A DNA stretch of 20,522 bases. Source: a virus. Numbering within the stretch: the first letter of the stretch is position 1; every line of letters begins with the position of its first letter. The notes below the pieces were generated by a model. It searched no databases. It had not been told where the DNA came from and worked only from the letters and a program-made list of their open reading frames with translations. The position numbers were made by a program, and so were the translations under genes. This document shows positions 6,550 through 15,104 of the stretch, piece by piece. The stretch covers positions 1 to 20,522 of IMG/VR virus record IMGVR_UViG_3300028384_000520. One strand, 5' to 3'.

Positions 6550-9500
6550 TATTTATTCTCCAGTTGAGATTTAAGATCGGCTACTTCAGCCTTCAGCTCT
6601 TTGATTGCCTCGATCATCAGACCGTGTAGTGCATCGTAGTTAACTACCTTGTACTCCTGACCATCATCAGCCTTTAGTGGTAGCTCTTTCTCACTTACCG
6701 CTTCTGGTAGTACCTTCTCGACTTCCTGTGCAATTACACCTGCGGAGATTTTACCGTCAGCTTTGTAGTTGAAGGTGTAGCCGTTGAGCTGTGATACTTT
6801 GTCTAGTGCGCCATCAATACCAACGATGTTTTCTTTTAAACGCTCGTCAGAGATAGTGGTTGAGTAGGCAATTACGTCACCGTTAGCGTGGAAGTCACCG
6901 TCAGATTCCATCCGGAAATTTTCACCACCGTTGCCAATGGTAAATGATGCCCTTGATCCTGCTACTGAACCTGTATTGATTGCTATTTGACCCGCATTTG
7001 TAGAATGCTCGTTACCAAATGCTCTGAAGTAACCACCACGAGAAGTTGAAGCAGCACCACCGGCACAAGCAATAAAGTCGCCAGTGTCAGAACCGTCAGC
7101 AGTATTGTTGATGATTACTGCACGATTAGAGCCGTCACTAAGGGATATAAAACCACGAACGTCTAACTTATTGTTAGGACTAGTCGTACCAATACCAACG
7201 TTACCGTTAGAGTCGATGCGCATACGTTCATTTGCGTTCACACGAAAACGCATAAAGTCAGAAGCGTGATCATACTCAATCTGACCTACGTCTTCATCAT
7301 CAGTATCGGAGAAATTTAAGATACTGCTACCGGCATTAAACGCAAGAATATCCATTCCGCAGTCGCCAGAACGACTAACTACTGCTTCAATCCAAGAAGA
7401 AGGTGACCAAGTAATAGCGGGCGCACTCCAACCTGCAATTAATTGAGGTGGTGTGCCTGATGTTAAGTTGGTTATGTCGCTGTTTCCGACATTGCCTAAT
7501 ACAACTTGACCACGAACATCTAGCTGTGCCTTAGGACTATTCGTATCAATACCAACGTTACCGCCAGAGTCGATACGCATACGTTCTGAGCCTGCCACGC
7601 TAAATCTCATAGCTTCAGTCGTGCGGTCAAGCATAATGTAGTTATTGGAATCTGAACTGAAATTATCGTGAGCAAATGCAAATGTTGGATTAGCTGCTCG
7701 GTTTTCTGTATCAGAAAAAACACTGCCATCAAATGTAGCTATTGCACCTAATGATGAGGTGATTGATGTTGAACCAACTAGCAATCGACCACTGCTGTCG
7801 ATGCGCATGGCTTCTGAGTCACCTGTTCCAAACTCAATACCGCCGTTAGCATTTTGGTTGAGGATGTTTAAGTTTTGATCCCCGGTTGAGCCATAGCCTA
7901 TATAACCCATTCGAGTTTGTGAACCGCCCAGAGCAGACGCATAACTAAACTCTAAGTAAACTTGTGCGTTAGTAGCACTTGTTGCACCTGCATCAACTAA
8001 TTGAAGCATGTCAGGAGTATTAGTGGTTTGTATTATTAAATCACCAGAATTAGAACAAAGAGTACTAAAAGTTGATCCATTGGTTATATCTAGAGGTCCA
8101 GAAGGACCAGTCGTACCAATACCCAAACGCTCAGCACTCGCATCCCAGAAGAACTTAGCGGTAGTGCCTGTATCTTCGTAGAAGGAGATGTCGCCTGTGC
8201 CTAAATCAAACTCTGCTCGTGTTATAACAGTTGATAAATCATCATCCATCGACTGAATGTTTAAATTTTGACCATTAACCCTAAACCGAGCATTGCGGTC
8301 TACAACATCAGTTTGCTCAAGCAATAAAGAAGGTGCTGTGCCACTGAACAGGCAATCATTAGCATTAACAGTCAACCCATCAGCAGTAACAGTACCCGTT
8401 ACGTCAATACCTGTGGATGTGGTGGCGAGTTTGCCTGAGTTGTTGTGATAAAGTCTTACAAAAGAATTACTAACGGCTCTTATTAAATCATCGCCATCGG
8501 AATCTTCTATTAGTAATGTACCACCAGAACCAGTGCGTAATATAAGCGGACCTGTACCTACATCATCAATATAACTACCACTACCATCGTGATAAATCTG
8601 TAGGTCACTTCCTGCACCAAAGATGGCTTTGTCGTTGTCACCGAAGGTGAGGTTGCCGGTCATTGAGTCGCCAGATTTAGCAACCTTAGCGTCTAAAGCC
8701 GTCTGTAGACCATCCACGTTAGAAATGACGTGGTTGTGACTATCGTCTGCAACGGTAGCAGTAATCGATGCGTTAGCAGTGCCATCAAAGCTCGCTGAGC
8801 CTGTCACATCACCTGTCAGGCTGATTGTGCGCGATGTTTCTAATGCGGTAGCAGTGTCAGCATTACCCGTAACGTCACCCGTTACATTACCTGTTACGCC
8901 GCCAACAAGGTTGCCGTAAAATGTGCTTGCTTCAATATCAGCCAAGCTAAATGAAGCGTGACCAGTATTGATGTCAGTAGCGGCGTCTAGCTCAGGCGTG
9001 TAGCCATCAAATACCTTCCAACGACCATCAGTAGCATCGCGGAAGAAACCTGCGTGAGCGTAAGTGCCATCGTTGTAGTTGCCGCCAAAGCCCAAGTCAA
9101 CGTGACCTGTAGACTCGCCGTCACGCAGATAAATCATGTTATCCGAGACAGCTAAGTTTTCAGCATTGATCGTGGTAGTTGTGCCATTGACTGTCAGGTT
9201 GCCCTCTACAGTCACGCTATCTGAGAATGTGACGCTATCGTCAGCAGCCATGTAGACGCCTTTCTCAGCAGGATAGGTAACAAATACCTGACGCTCACCG
9301 GCTGAAAAATCAACCGCAGCGTTACTGTTAGATGACTCAAGAATAGTGTCACGGCTTAGTGTTGTGCCAGATGATGCATATGTGCCAATACCAACTTCCC
9401 AATCACCGCTATCTAAATCGACAGCTGCGTAGTAAGTAGTATTTCCATCGCCAATTACGCCAAACGACTGAAAACCACTAGAAGCACCTGCAAGTGTAAG

Positions 9501-9560
9501 CGTGCCAGTGCCAGTGGTCGTAGACGTTTCTTTGACGCGGTCTTTTACAATCAAAGCCAT
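6549..9560 (-). CDS. Long tail fibre with C-terminal S74 self-cleaving chaperone
   Basis: A 1003-residue fibre. Residues 1-150 form an N-terminal attachment region (MALIVKDRVKETSTTTGTG, then VTVEGNLTVNGTTTT). Next come repeated beta motifs such as GNVTGDVTGNADTA, and two or more copies of ERMRIDSxGNVGIxT, typical of long trimeric phage fibres. The last 100 residues are an intramolecular chaperone of the peptidase S74 family: SDERLKENI at 904-912 holds the serine and lysine used for self-cleavage in endosialidases (here Ser904 and probably Lys909), with expected cleavage between Ser904 and Asp905. The end IEAIKELKAEVADLKSQLENK is a coiled coil. It assembles the trimer and is then released. The gene starts the fibre cluster after a 19-base spacer. 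Confidence 0.93.
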   Translation of the reverse strand: MALIVKDRVKETSTTTGTGTLTLAGASSGFQSFGVIGDGNTTYYAAVDLDSGDWEVGIGTYASSGTTLSRDTILESSNSNAAVDFSAGERQVFVTYPAEKGVYMAADDSVTFSDSVTVEGNLTVNGTTTTINAENLAVSDNMIYLRDGESTGHVDLGFGGNYNDGTYAHAGFFRDATDGRWKVFDGYTPELDAATDINTGHASFSLADIEASTFYGNLVGGVTGNVTGDVTGNADTATALETSRTISLTGDVTGSASFDGTANASITATVADDSHNHVISNVDGLQTALDAKVAKSGDSMTGNLTFGDNDKAIFGAGSDLQIYHDGSGSYIDDVGTGPLILRTGSGGTLLIEDSDGDDLIRAVSNSFVRLYHNNSGKLATTSTGIDVTGTVTADGLTVNANDCLFSGTAPSLLLEQTDVVDRNARFRVNGQNLNIQSMDDDLSTVITRAEFDLGTGDISFYEDTGTTAKFFWDASAERLGIGTTGPSGPLDITNGSTFSTLCSNSGDLIIQTTNTPDMLQLVDAGATSATNAQVYLEFSYASALGGSQTRMGYIGYGSTGDQNLNILNQNANGGIEFGTGDSEAMRIDSSGRLLVGSTSITSSLGAIATFDGSVFSDTENRAANPTFAFAHDNFSSDSNNYIMLDRTTEAMRFSVAGSERMRIDSGGNVGIDTNSPKAQLDVRGQVVLGNVGNSDITNLTSGTPPQLIAGWSAPAITWSPSSWIEAVVSRSGDCGMDILAFNAGSSILNFSDTDDEDVGQIEYDHASDFMRFRVNANERMRIDSNGNVGIGTTSPNNKLDVRGFISLSDGSNRAVIINNTADGSDTGDFIACAGGAASTSRGGYFRAFGNEHSTNAGQIAINTGSVAGSRASFTIGNGGENFRMESDGDFHANGDVIAYSTTISDERLKENIVGIDGALDKVSQLNGYTFNYKADGKISAGVIAQEVEKVLPEAVSEKELPLKADDGQEYKVVNYDALHGLMIEAIKELKAEVADLKSQLENK
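7153..7586 (-). repeat. Pair of similar 77-bp blocks inside the S74 fibre gene
   Basis: Blocks at 7153-7229 and 7510-7586, 357 bases apart, agree at most positions. Both code for ERMRIDSxGNVGIxTxSPxxxLDVRG. A weaker third copy of the left part is near 7790-7830, and a shorter relic is near 8100-8140. The blocks reflect duplicated shaft segments. Confidence 0.8.
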
Positions 9561-9578
9561 GACTGAGCCTCTAAATTA

Positions 9579-9959
9579 TTAGTTTAATGTGATGTCTAAA
9601 TCGCCTGCCGGTACACGAAATACATCGCTAGTTTCAATAGCCTTTGATGTAGATAGGGCAGCGTATGCCATCAAGTTGCCACCAGAAGATGCGTCAAACA
9701 CGCCAACGTGAGTAATCGTGCCCCAGTTAGCAGTAGCGGTAGCAAACTCTAGCGCAGCTGTGTTTGAGGTCGTATCACCAGATGTTGTAAACGTAACTTC
9801 AACGCGAGCGTAAGAGCCACCAGATACCTCAGTGCCGCCACCTGTGTCAGATGGTGCCGCAGTGTAAAGACCAAGATACATGTTAGTAGGGGCAGTGTAA
9901 GCAGTGCCACTAAAAACGTGATCTAAGATTTTAGTTTCAAGATAGTTTGAAAAAGACAT
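9579..9959 (-). CDS. Small phage tail-associated protein (fibre/neck family)
   Basis: A 126-residue protein beginning MSFSNYLETKILDHVFSGTAYTA, then NMYLGLYTAAPSDTG, a glycine-rich GGGTEVSGGSYARVEVTF segment and a hydrophobic end GDLDITLN. The order (helix with L-x-x-H-V-F-x-G-x-x-Y-T-x-P, strand, G-G-x-Y-x-R-V-x-V) matches a family very common in phages of proteobacteria and aquatic phages, usually filed as a tail fibre or hypothetical protein beside the adaptor. Its stop precedes the S74 fibre start by 18 bases, and its start overlaps the adaptor stop by one base. It likely belongs to the neck or tail, but its exact place in the virion is not visible. Confidence 0.8.
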   Translation of the reverse strand: MSFSNYLETKILDHVFSGTAYTAPTNMYLGLYTAAPSDTGGGTEVSGGSYARVEVTFTTSGDTTSNTAALEFATATANWGTITHVGVFDASSGGNLMAYAALSTSKAIETSDVFRVPAGDLDITLN

Positions 9960-10591
9960 TAGCCCAATCCTCGTACTTTAAGTGTCATGCCAGAGCCAGA
10001 ATAGCGTGCCTGTTCAGACGCACTGTTGAGATTCTGCACTGCTGCAGAATACATCTGCGCCCAGACTGTGACTCTAGTATCTTCAGCAAGGTAAGGCGCA
10101 CTATGGAGCAATGCCCCATATAAATAAACGTCAGGCGCATCTTCAAGCAACCAATTGGTTGTAGTAGAAGCGTCTAAGCTTGGAATCTTTTGGTAGTACA
10201 TCAACTCAAAGTCTGTTGTCTCTACCGGGGTTGGATACAGCTCAAACTGACTATCAACGTGGGTGTAGTAATACGGTATTACCGTAGACACATCCTCATT
10301 CTTAGCCCGAATGTCTGCCATTGCAGCGCGTGAGGTTAACGTAACCGCTGATGTGCCGTTAGCGGGGATGGTAAATCGGATTGTCTCTGCCCAATCGTTT
10401 GGCAGCTGCATATAACGATCGCCGCCTGACTGCTGACCAGTAGCTCGCTTTTCCATCTTCCAGTGACGGATTTCACGCTGCATATGTGCTTCAGCCAACT
10501 GAATAAACGTAGGAATAACAGCGCCAAGATCGTCTCGGTTGAGAAAATCCGCGATCGCTGTCTGCAAGTTGGTGTAGTTAGTGATTGCCAT
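9959..10591 (-). CDS. Head-tail adaptor protein (gp4/SU10-adaptor-like)
   Basis: A 210-residue protein. The first 50 residues (MAITNYTNLQTAIADFLNRDDL, then FIQLAEAHMQREIRHWKMEK) form two helices as in phage neck adaptors: an L-x-x-A-I-x-x-W/F-L-x-R-x-D segment followed by a second helix with A-E-x-x-M-x-R-x-x-R. LPNDWAETIRFTI (about 62-74), YYTHVDSQFELYPTP and FELMYYQKIPSL then give the strand region. The C-terminal helices contain DVYLYGALLHSAPYLAEDTR, a strong family signature for the ring that sits on the portal. It belongs to the same broad group as the P22 gp4 and SU10 adaptors. It follows the ART-domain gene by 9 bases. The portal itself is not in this window. Confidence 0.83.
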   Translation of the reverse strand: MAITNYTNLQTAIADFLNRDDLGAVIPTFIQLAEAHMQREIRHWKMEKRATGQQSGGDRYMQLPNDWAETIRFTIPANGTSAVTLTSRAAMADIRAKNEDVSTVIPYYYTHVDSQFELYPTPVETTDFELMYYQKIPSLDASTTTNWLLEDAPDVYLYGALLHSAPYLAEDTRVTVWAQMYSAAVQNLNSASEQARYSGSGMTLKVRGLG

Positions 10592-10600
10592 AATCTAGTC

Positions 10601-12709
10601 CTAGAACGGTGACGGATCAGCCGCAATGTTACCGAGTAATTGCCATAGTGTACGCGCTTCGTCTGACATTTCACCCTTTGGCTTGTAATCAGGCGCCTTG
10701 GCTCTAGCGATCTCTTCACGCATTCTACCTGCTTCTGGCACGCCTAGCGCTTGCATGTTTGCAGCCAAGAAGCCTTCTGGAGTCATTGTGCGAGCAAGGC
10801 CTTGCTTAACGCCAGTGTAAATTGACCCTAGTGTGTCTGAGATGGCATTCGGATCACGCTTTACACCACCCATGCTCGGATTTAGCGGATCTCGCTGCTG
10901 AGCCTGAGTTGTAGCCAGTGCCGCTTTCTTGCGTGCTTCAGGTGATGCGAGCCTCTGACTAGCGTTGCGTAGGAATTCACCTACAGTATCTACCCACTCC
11001 TGATCAGCCTTCTGGAAGTACTGCTGATCCATCGCGCCAGTGTTCATCTGCTGAGTGCGTGGTAGTGGGCGACCGTGCTTATCGGTGTGTTTAGCTAACT
11101 CACGCCACATGCCGGGATACATCACCTCGTAAGGAACCTGACGCTCTAACTGGCCAACATAGTCGCCTGCAATGCTATGTGAGTAACTTTTGTGAGAATC
11201 TGTCTGGTATGGAGCCTTATCCACATCGAAACGGAACATAACGCCGCCGGCATCACCTAGCTCAGCGCCTTTCTGCCAGTCTTCGTTAACAGCACGATAG
11301 ACCTCGTTTACAGGAGGGAAGCCTCGATCACGAAAGTCTTTAGCGCGATCCATCATATTGACGAAGTTGGTGCGATTGTTTCCGATGTTAGGAAAGCCAT
11401 TACGACCCATCAGCTGATCCATCGCATCAGGGTGATCTAAGCCAACCCACTCAGGAAATGCATTCTTAGCTCTAATCTTAGGCGTGCTGCCAACACCTTG
11501 ACGCAACATCTTGTCGAACTTAGCCACATCAGCTTTAGTGATGTTCTCACGGTTACGGTAGAACAAGTGCATAAGTGGCTCAGCCACAGCTGTGCTGAAG
11601 TTAGCAGAGGTTAAGTCCATTGCGTGGTGTACACCGATCGGAGCCTGACCATCGTTAGCATTAGCTACTGCTTTAGCCTTGTTGTAAGCCGCATTTGCCG
11701 CGCTGATATTACTTGCCCAAGCCTCGCCGGTGCCTTGATGCTGCTGTGCGTACTTGCGGCCACCTTGGATATTGGTGTCAGGGATGTCGAAACCACCCAA
11801 GCGACGCAAGATGCCTATATCAGTGCGATCGCCCTTAACAGGCATTAGGATCTCGCCTTGTAGCGCAGATGGATCAAGCACCTTGCCTTCTGGCAATGCC
11901 AACTGCAAGAAACTGGTCTCGTAATCGTTTTCTGCAGCCTGAGCCTCTTGCGCTCTAAAGCCACGGCTCTCTTTCTGCATACGCTCGTAACGAGTGTTTG
12001 CGCTCTTGATCTGAGATAGGTTGCCGGCATTAGCCTCATCCAGAATGCCTAACTGGATCATGCGCAGAACTTTGTTAGCACTAGGTAACACACCTGCTTC
12101 AGCCTCGTTGCTTTGAAGTGCTGAAGTGATAGCTGTGGTCAATGCTGCGCCACTGGCCAATATGTTGCGGCTATTACTCTTCTCAGGGTCGAACTTAGCG
12201 TTAGGTGATCGCACGTTTTTAGGGTCAAACACTGCGACTTCGTTGTCATTTACCCGGACGCCTGTGAAGCCCTCCTTCTGCAGCATGTCGCGTGCATGGT
12301 CAAATGCCTGCTCTCGCGTGGCATTCTTGGTAGACATCAGGTAGTCCTGAGCGTGCTTAACCATGGTGCCATAAGGCGCTAGGTTGCCACGGTAGACCAG
12401 AGGCATAACATTCGAGCCTTCAGGAAAGTACTCGTTGCCGTCTTTATCTATCTTGTAGACATCTTGCTTGTTGCCATCAGCGTGGAGATAGCGCTTGCCG
12501 CCTTGGATGTTTGGCGACATGTAGACAGCTTTGCCGGCCTTGCCAGATGCTGTAGGGGTGTTGAATGCTTTTACATCACCAGTAGACCAGTGAAACTGCG
12601 GATCATCCATCTTCCAGTCCTGACCCTCTGCTCGTTTAAGCTTGTCAGGATCTCGAAAGAGCCAATCCCAGATTGTGGATAAACCTTCTTGTGCCTTTCT
12701 TGCCTTCAC
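10601..12709 (-). CDS. Virion-module protein with N-terminal ADP-ribosyltransferase-like domain
   Basis: A 702-residue protein starting at GTG 12709, whose first base pair set overlaps the upstream TGA (GTGA). Residues 35-176 resemble the ADP-ribosyltransferase domain of phage polyvalent proteins: FHWSTGDVKAF at 39-49, AVYMSPNIQGGKRYL at 61-75, GFTGVRV at 147-153 and EVAVFDPKNVRSPNAKFDPE at 157-176. By position the triad would be His40, Tyr63 and Glu157. Next is a hydrophobic ASGAALTTAITSAL segment (about 184-197) with AEAGVLP, a linker often found after such domains. The rest, about 500 residues, is mostly helical, with no domain I recognise. Location after terL and before the adaptor suggests a virion or ejected protein. 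The enzyme activity is inferred from motif pattern alone. Confidence 0.75.
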   Translation of the reverse strand: MKARKAQEGLSTIWDWLFRDPDKLKRAEGQDWKMDDPQFHWSTGDVKAFNTPTASGKAGKAVYMSPNIQGGKRYLHADGNKQDVYKIDKDGNEYFPEGSNVMPLVYRGNLAPYGTMVKHAQDYLMSTKNATREQAFDHARDMLQKEGFTGVRVNDNEVAVFDPKNVRSPNAKFDPEKSNSRNILASGAALTTAITSALQSNEAEAGVLPSANKVLRMIQLGILDEANAGNLSQIKSANTRYERMQKESRGFRAQEAQAAENDYETSFLQLALPEGKVLDPSALQGEILMPVKGDRTDIGILRRLGGFDIPDTNIQGGRKYAQQHQGTGEAWASNISAANAAYNKAKAVANANDGQAPIGVHHAMDLTSANFSTAVAEPLMHLFYRNRENITKADVAKFDKMLRQGVGSTPKIRAKNAFPEWVGLDHPDAMDQLMGRNGFPNIGNNRTNFVNMMDRAKDFRDRGFPPVNEVYRAVNEDWQKGAELGDAGGVMFRFDVDKAPYQTDSHKSYSHSIAGDYVGQLERQVPYEVMYPGMWRELAKHTDKHGRPLPRTQQMNTGAMDQQYFQKADQEWVDTVGEFLRNASQRLASPEARKKAALATTQAQQRDPLNPSMGGVKRDPNAISDTLGSIYTGVKQGLARTMTPEGFLAANMQALGVPEAGRMREEIARAKAPDYKPKGEMSDEARTLWQLLGNIAADPSPF

Positions 12710-12969
12710 TTCTTACCGCCGAAGAATTGAGGATAACGTCGCATGACCTCGATCTCGAAGTCCATAGAATCAGGGGTACGCTCGATCGGCCTGTAGTGTG
12801 GCTGCTGCTGAAGCGCCTGAAATATGCCGATCATCTCATCTTCGGTGTGTTTGGTGTCGTACGGAACCATGCGACCTTCGTTGTCGTGATCCTCAAGGTA
12901 CAAGAGGTATCCGTCTTTATCTCGTGCCTGCATGTCACCCCAACGGCTTTGCTGAGGGGTCAACTCCAT
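12706..12969 (-). CDS. Small hypothetical protein after terL
   Basis: An 87-residue acidic protein that starts at ATG 12969, with AAGGCGAG upstream as ribosome site, 32 bases after the terL stop. It holds YLLYLEDHDNEGRMVPYDTK (about 21-40), a helical EDEMIGIFQALQ, and an aromatic, basic end RRYPQFFGGKK. No membrane segment or known motif is visible. Its stop overlaps the GTG start of the ART-domain gene (GTGA), so the two are probably translated together. A partner or assembly role for the following protein is possible but not shown. Confidence 0.75.
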   Translation of the reverse strand: MELTPQQSRWGDMQARDKDGYLLYLEDHDNEGRMVPYDTKHTEDEMIGIFQALQQQPHYRPIERTPDSMDFEIEVMRRYPQFFGGKK

Positions 12970-13001
12970 CGTCTCGCCTTCATTGTAGCGTAAGCCCTTG
13001 T

Positions 13002-14279
13002 CTATGCAACACCTTTGACGTTACGTCGGATAGGTGCGCCCCAAGTGTCTGCGCGACGCACATTACCTGTCGCCAGATAGCGGAAAGAGTCAGCACCGTG
13101 TGAGGTGAAGTCGTGTCTTGGCCTGCCTCGCCATGTCTTCATCTTCTCGTCGAAGTCTCGCTGATACTGCCTGAGCATCTCGATGCCACGATCGCACTTC
13201 TCTTCGTCGAACCAACAGCGATCAAGCATTGTCCGTGATGCCTGTATGCCGTCATCTACCATCAATTTAGGCGCGATCTCGATCGGTCTGACCCCTAGAC
13301 TATCCAAAGTCTCTAAACGGCTCTTCCCGGTGCCTAATTCCTTCACCTGCACGTCGTGAGGGAGGATGTGGTACTCGTAGACGTAGCCTTTGTCCTGCAG
13401 CACACGAGCGTAGTGATCTAGCCCGACGCCGCTGTTCTCGTAGTAGTCGACCAGATGCACATCGCCATTGGGCATAAATTGAGCAAACCAGATCGCCGTG
13501 GAATCACCGACACCGAGGTCGAAGCTAGTCACCACAGGTAGAGACTTGTCATACCTAACCTCAGTGATGCGGCCGTCTTTGGTCGCCTGCTTCATCTCGT
13601 GACCGTAGTAAGCGCCAGAGATCGCAGCCTCGAAGCTGCACTCAAACTCCTGCTCGTATCTGTCCTCGCCCATGATCTTGAGCGATTCTTCCAATTCTTC
13701 AGGATCGACGTACCCGGTCTCGCTAGCCTTGTGCATAGCGCAATACCACGAGTCATCGTCCTTGGCCAGATGATAGGTCTCCCAAAACTCGTTCTTGCCT
13801 TTAGGTGTGCCGATGAAGGTAGCTGAGCCTTTGCGATCGGCGAGCGCAGGACGGATAACGGTCTGCCAAGCATTCATCGGGAAGTCAGCCGGCTCGTCTA
13901 GCACCACCGAGTCGAAGTAGAGACCTCGCATGGCGTTGTAGTTGTCTGCGCCAAAGAGACGTAAGCGTGCGCCATTGGGGAAGTCGATGCGCAGCTCTGA
14001 CTCGTTGATCTTGATGTTAGGCACGTTCTGGCAGTAGTGCTTGGCGTAATCCCAAGCGATCGACTTGGCCTGATTGTAGTAAGGGGCGATGTAGGCAACT
14101 CGTACCCGGTCGCGCTTCAACGTGATCGCAGTGCGAATCAGGTCGTTTACGGCCGCTACCGTCTTACCACAGCGACGATGTGCCACCAGACAGGCGAAGC
14201 GCTCAGTGCGAGTGTGAAAAGCCTTCATGACCTCCCGTGGCTTGTACGGGATCTTGATGTGATCCACTACTCTTCCCAA
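13002..14279 (-). CDS. terL: Terminase large subunit (packaging ATPase and nuclease)
   Basis: A 425-residue protein that drives DNA packaging and cuts the concatemer. The ATPase has a Walker A-like HRRCGKTVA (Lys39), an AYIAPYYNQAKSIAW segment at 62-76, Walker B VVLDEPAD (Asp128, Glu129) and the coupling segment FIGTPKG near 154-160. The nuclease half starts with VTSFDLGVGDSTAIWF, whose first Asp is the expected metal ligand, and has a later conserved acid in SHGADSFRYLA near residue 400. The length suits a compact terminase. The start overlaps terS by 13 bases. The protein ends RRNVKGVA. Which packaging type (cos, pac or repeats) it serves cannot be told from the sequence. Confidence 0.95.
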   Translation of the reverse strand: MGRVVDHIKIPYKPREVMKAFHTRTERFACLVAHRRCGKTVAAVNDLIRTAITLKRDRVRVAYIAPYYNQAKSIAWDYAKHYCQNVPNIKINESELRIDFPNGARLRLFGADNYNAMRGLYFDSVVLDEPADFPMNAWQTVIRPALADRKGSATFIGTPKGKNEFWETYHLAKDDDSWYCAMHKASETGYVDPEELEESLKIMGEDRYEQEFECSFEAAISGAYYGHEMKQATKDGRITEVRYDKSLPVVTSFDLGVGDSTAIWFAQFMPNGDVHLVDYYENSGVGLDHYARVLQDKGYVYEYHILPHDVQVKELGTGKSRLETLDSLGVRPIEIAPKLMVDDGIQASRTMLDRCWFDEEKCDRGIEMLRQYQRDFDEKMKTWRGRPRHDFTSHGADSFRYLATGNVRRADTWGAPIRRNVKGVA

Positions 14280-14662
14280 CTGAACGTGAAGGAACCGTCC
14301 GAGCTGATGTTGTCCTGCTGTACCTTGTCAGAGTATCCGTGGTTAGACAGGACTAGCTTGCTGATAGGTGCAACGTAGTCGCCTGTAAGCGCGCTATCTA
14401 ACACCGTAAACTCCTGCTCTGCTTGCAGCTCGTCTAACGTGTCCAAAAACTCGGGATGTTTCTCTCCCCAGTTATACAGTGTTTGCTTGCTAACCTTGAT
14501 AGATCGGGCGAAGCCGACAAGGGAGGGATGATTGTGACCTTTCTCTCGCCAACCACCGTCAATGTACTGTAGAGCCTTCTCGTGTATCTCATCTGAGTAC
14601 TTGGTCGGTCTACCCATGCGGGAGCGAATTGGTATTACGTTGTTGTCGTTACTCTGTGCCAT
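14267..14662 (-). CDS. terS: Terminase small subunit
   Basis: I choose ATG 14662 (131 residues, beginning MAQSNDNNVIPIRS); the open frame extends to 14704, but that earlier ATG lies beside the T-run of a terminator. After MGRPTKYSDEIHEKALQYI comes a helix-turn-helix in PSLVGFARSIKVSKQTLYNW (about 46-65), then a helical E-F-L-D-T-L-D-E-L-Q and a C-terminal ISKLVLSNHGYSDKVQQ segment, which is the usual order for gp3/Nu1-like small terminases that recognise the packaging site and assemble the large subunit. It overlaps terL by 13 bases. It is the first gene of the late operon, just after the terminator. Confidence 0.9.
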   Translation of the reverse strand: MAQSNDNNVIPIRSRMGRPTKYSDEIHEKALQYIDGGWREKGHNHPSLVGFARSIKVSKQTLYNWGEKHPEFLDTLDELQAEQEFTVLDSALTGDYVAPISKLVLSNHGYSDKVQQDNISSDGSFTFSWEE

Positions 14663-14693
14663 ATCAGCGTCCAAAGTGATAGTGAATACTAAC

Positions 14694-14721
14694 ATATTAC
14701 ACAAAAAAAAGCCCCTAGCAA
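14694..14721 (-). promoter_or_regulatory. Possible late promoter before terS
   Basis: TTGCTA at 14721-14716, a 16-base spacer and TAATAT at 14699-14694, each four of six matches to the sigma-70 boxes. The start would be near 14687, about 25 bases before the terS ATG. It overlaps the terminator hairpin. The late genes could instead use a phage activator or read-through. Confidence 0.4.
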
Positions 14722-14733
14722 ATGCCAGAGGCT
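14703..14733 (-). terminator. Intrinsic terminator at the end of the early module
   Basis: On the minus strand the bases from 14733 to 14710 form a ten-pair stem (AGCCTCTGGC with GCTAGGGGCT, two G-T pairs) with a four-base ATTT loop, followed directly by eight T (14710-14703). It separates the small-gene cluster from terS. Confidence 0.92.
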
Positions 14734-14807
14734 GAATGTCATCGTAGGTAGTTGGAGCGACCTAACGAATCCCCTTAGGAAAACAAGATGAATCTTGAAT
14801 TTGTATC

Positions 14808-15104
14808 TTAGTCCGGATCCTTCATGCGATCAACTGCCATGTCTGCAGCGTACTCGCGTTGCACGTTGGCGTAGTCACGCTCTAGGTACTCCTCGTCCTC
14901 ACGCAGGATGTACATATCAACCTTCTCGATGACATCAGACCAGATCTCCATCAGGCGCTCAGATGTGACATCACGCATGCTAGGTAGATCGTAGTCGTTG
15001 GCCAGAGTCTCAATGATCACGTCGTTGATCCAGTCCTTGCGGTTCTTGTCCTCGTAGACTGATTCCAAGTGATCTTCTAAGTAAGAACATCTCGAAAGGA
15101 ACAT
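14808..15104 (-). CDS. Small acidic hypothetical protein, start uncertain
   Basis: The open frame continues upstream to 15170, but the first 28 residues read like a shadow of the preceding gene. Coding style changes at about 15083, from YLEDHLESVYEDKNRKDW on, giving an acidic, helical protein of about 90 residues that ends AADMAVDRMKDPD. I take ATG 15104 (98 residues) as a placeholder; a TTG near 15068 is another choice, and neither has a good ribosome site. The frame is shifted by +1 from the gene at 15010-15318, which it overlaps. Either the genes truly overlap, or a frameshift or deletion has joined two. No function is recognised; the terminator lies 75 bases after it. Confidence 0.6.
   Translation of the reverse strand: MFLSRCSYLEDHLESVYEDKNRKDWINDVIIETLANDYDLPSMRDVTSERLMEIWSDVIEKVDMYILREDEEYLERDYANVQREYAADMAVDRMKDPD

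Noticed and set aside
14663-14704. Longer N-terminus for terS
   Set aside because: The upstream ATG overlaps the end of the terminator and the promoter candidate.
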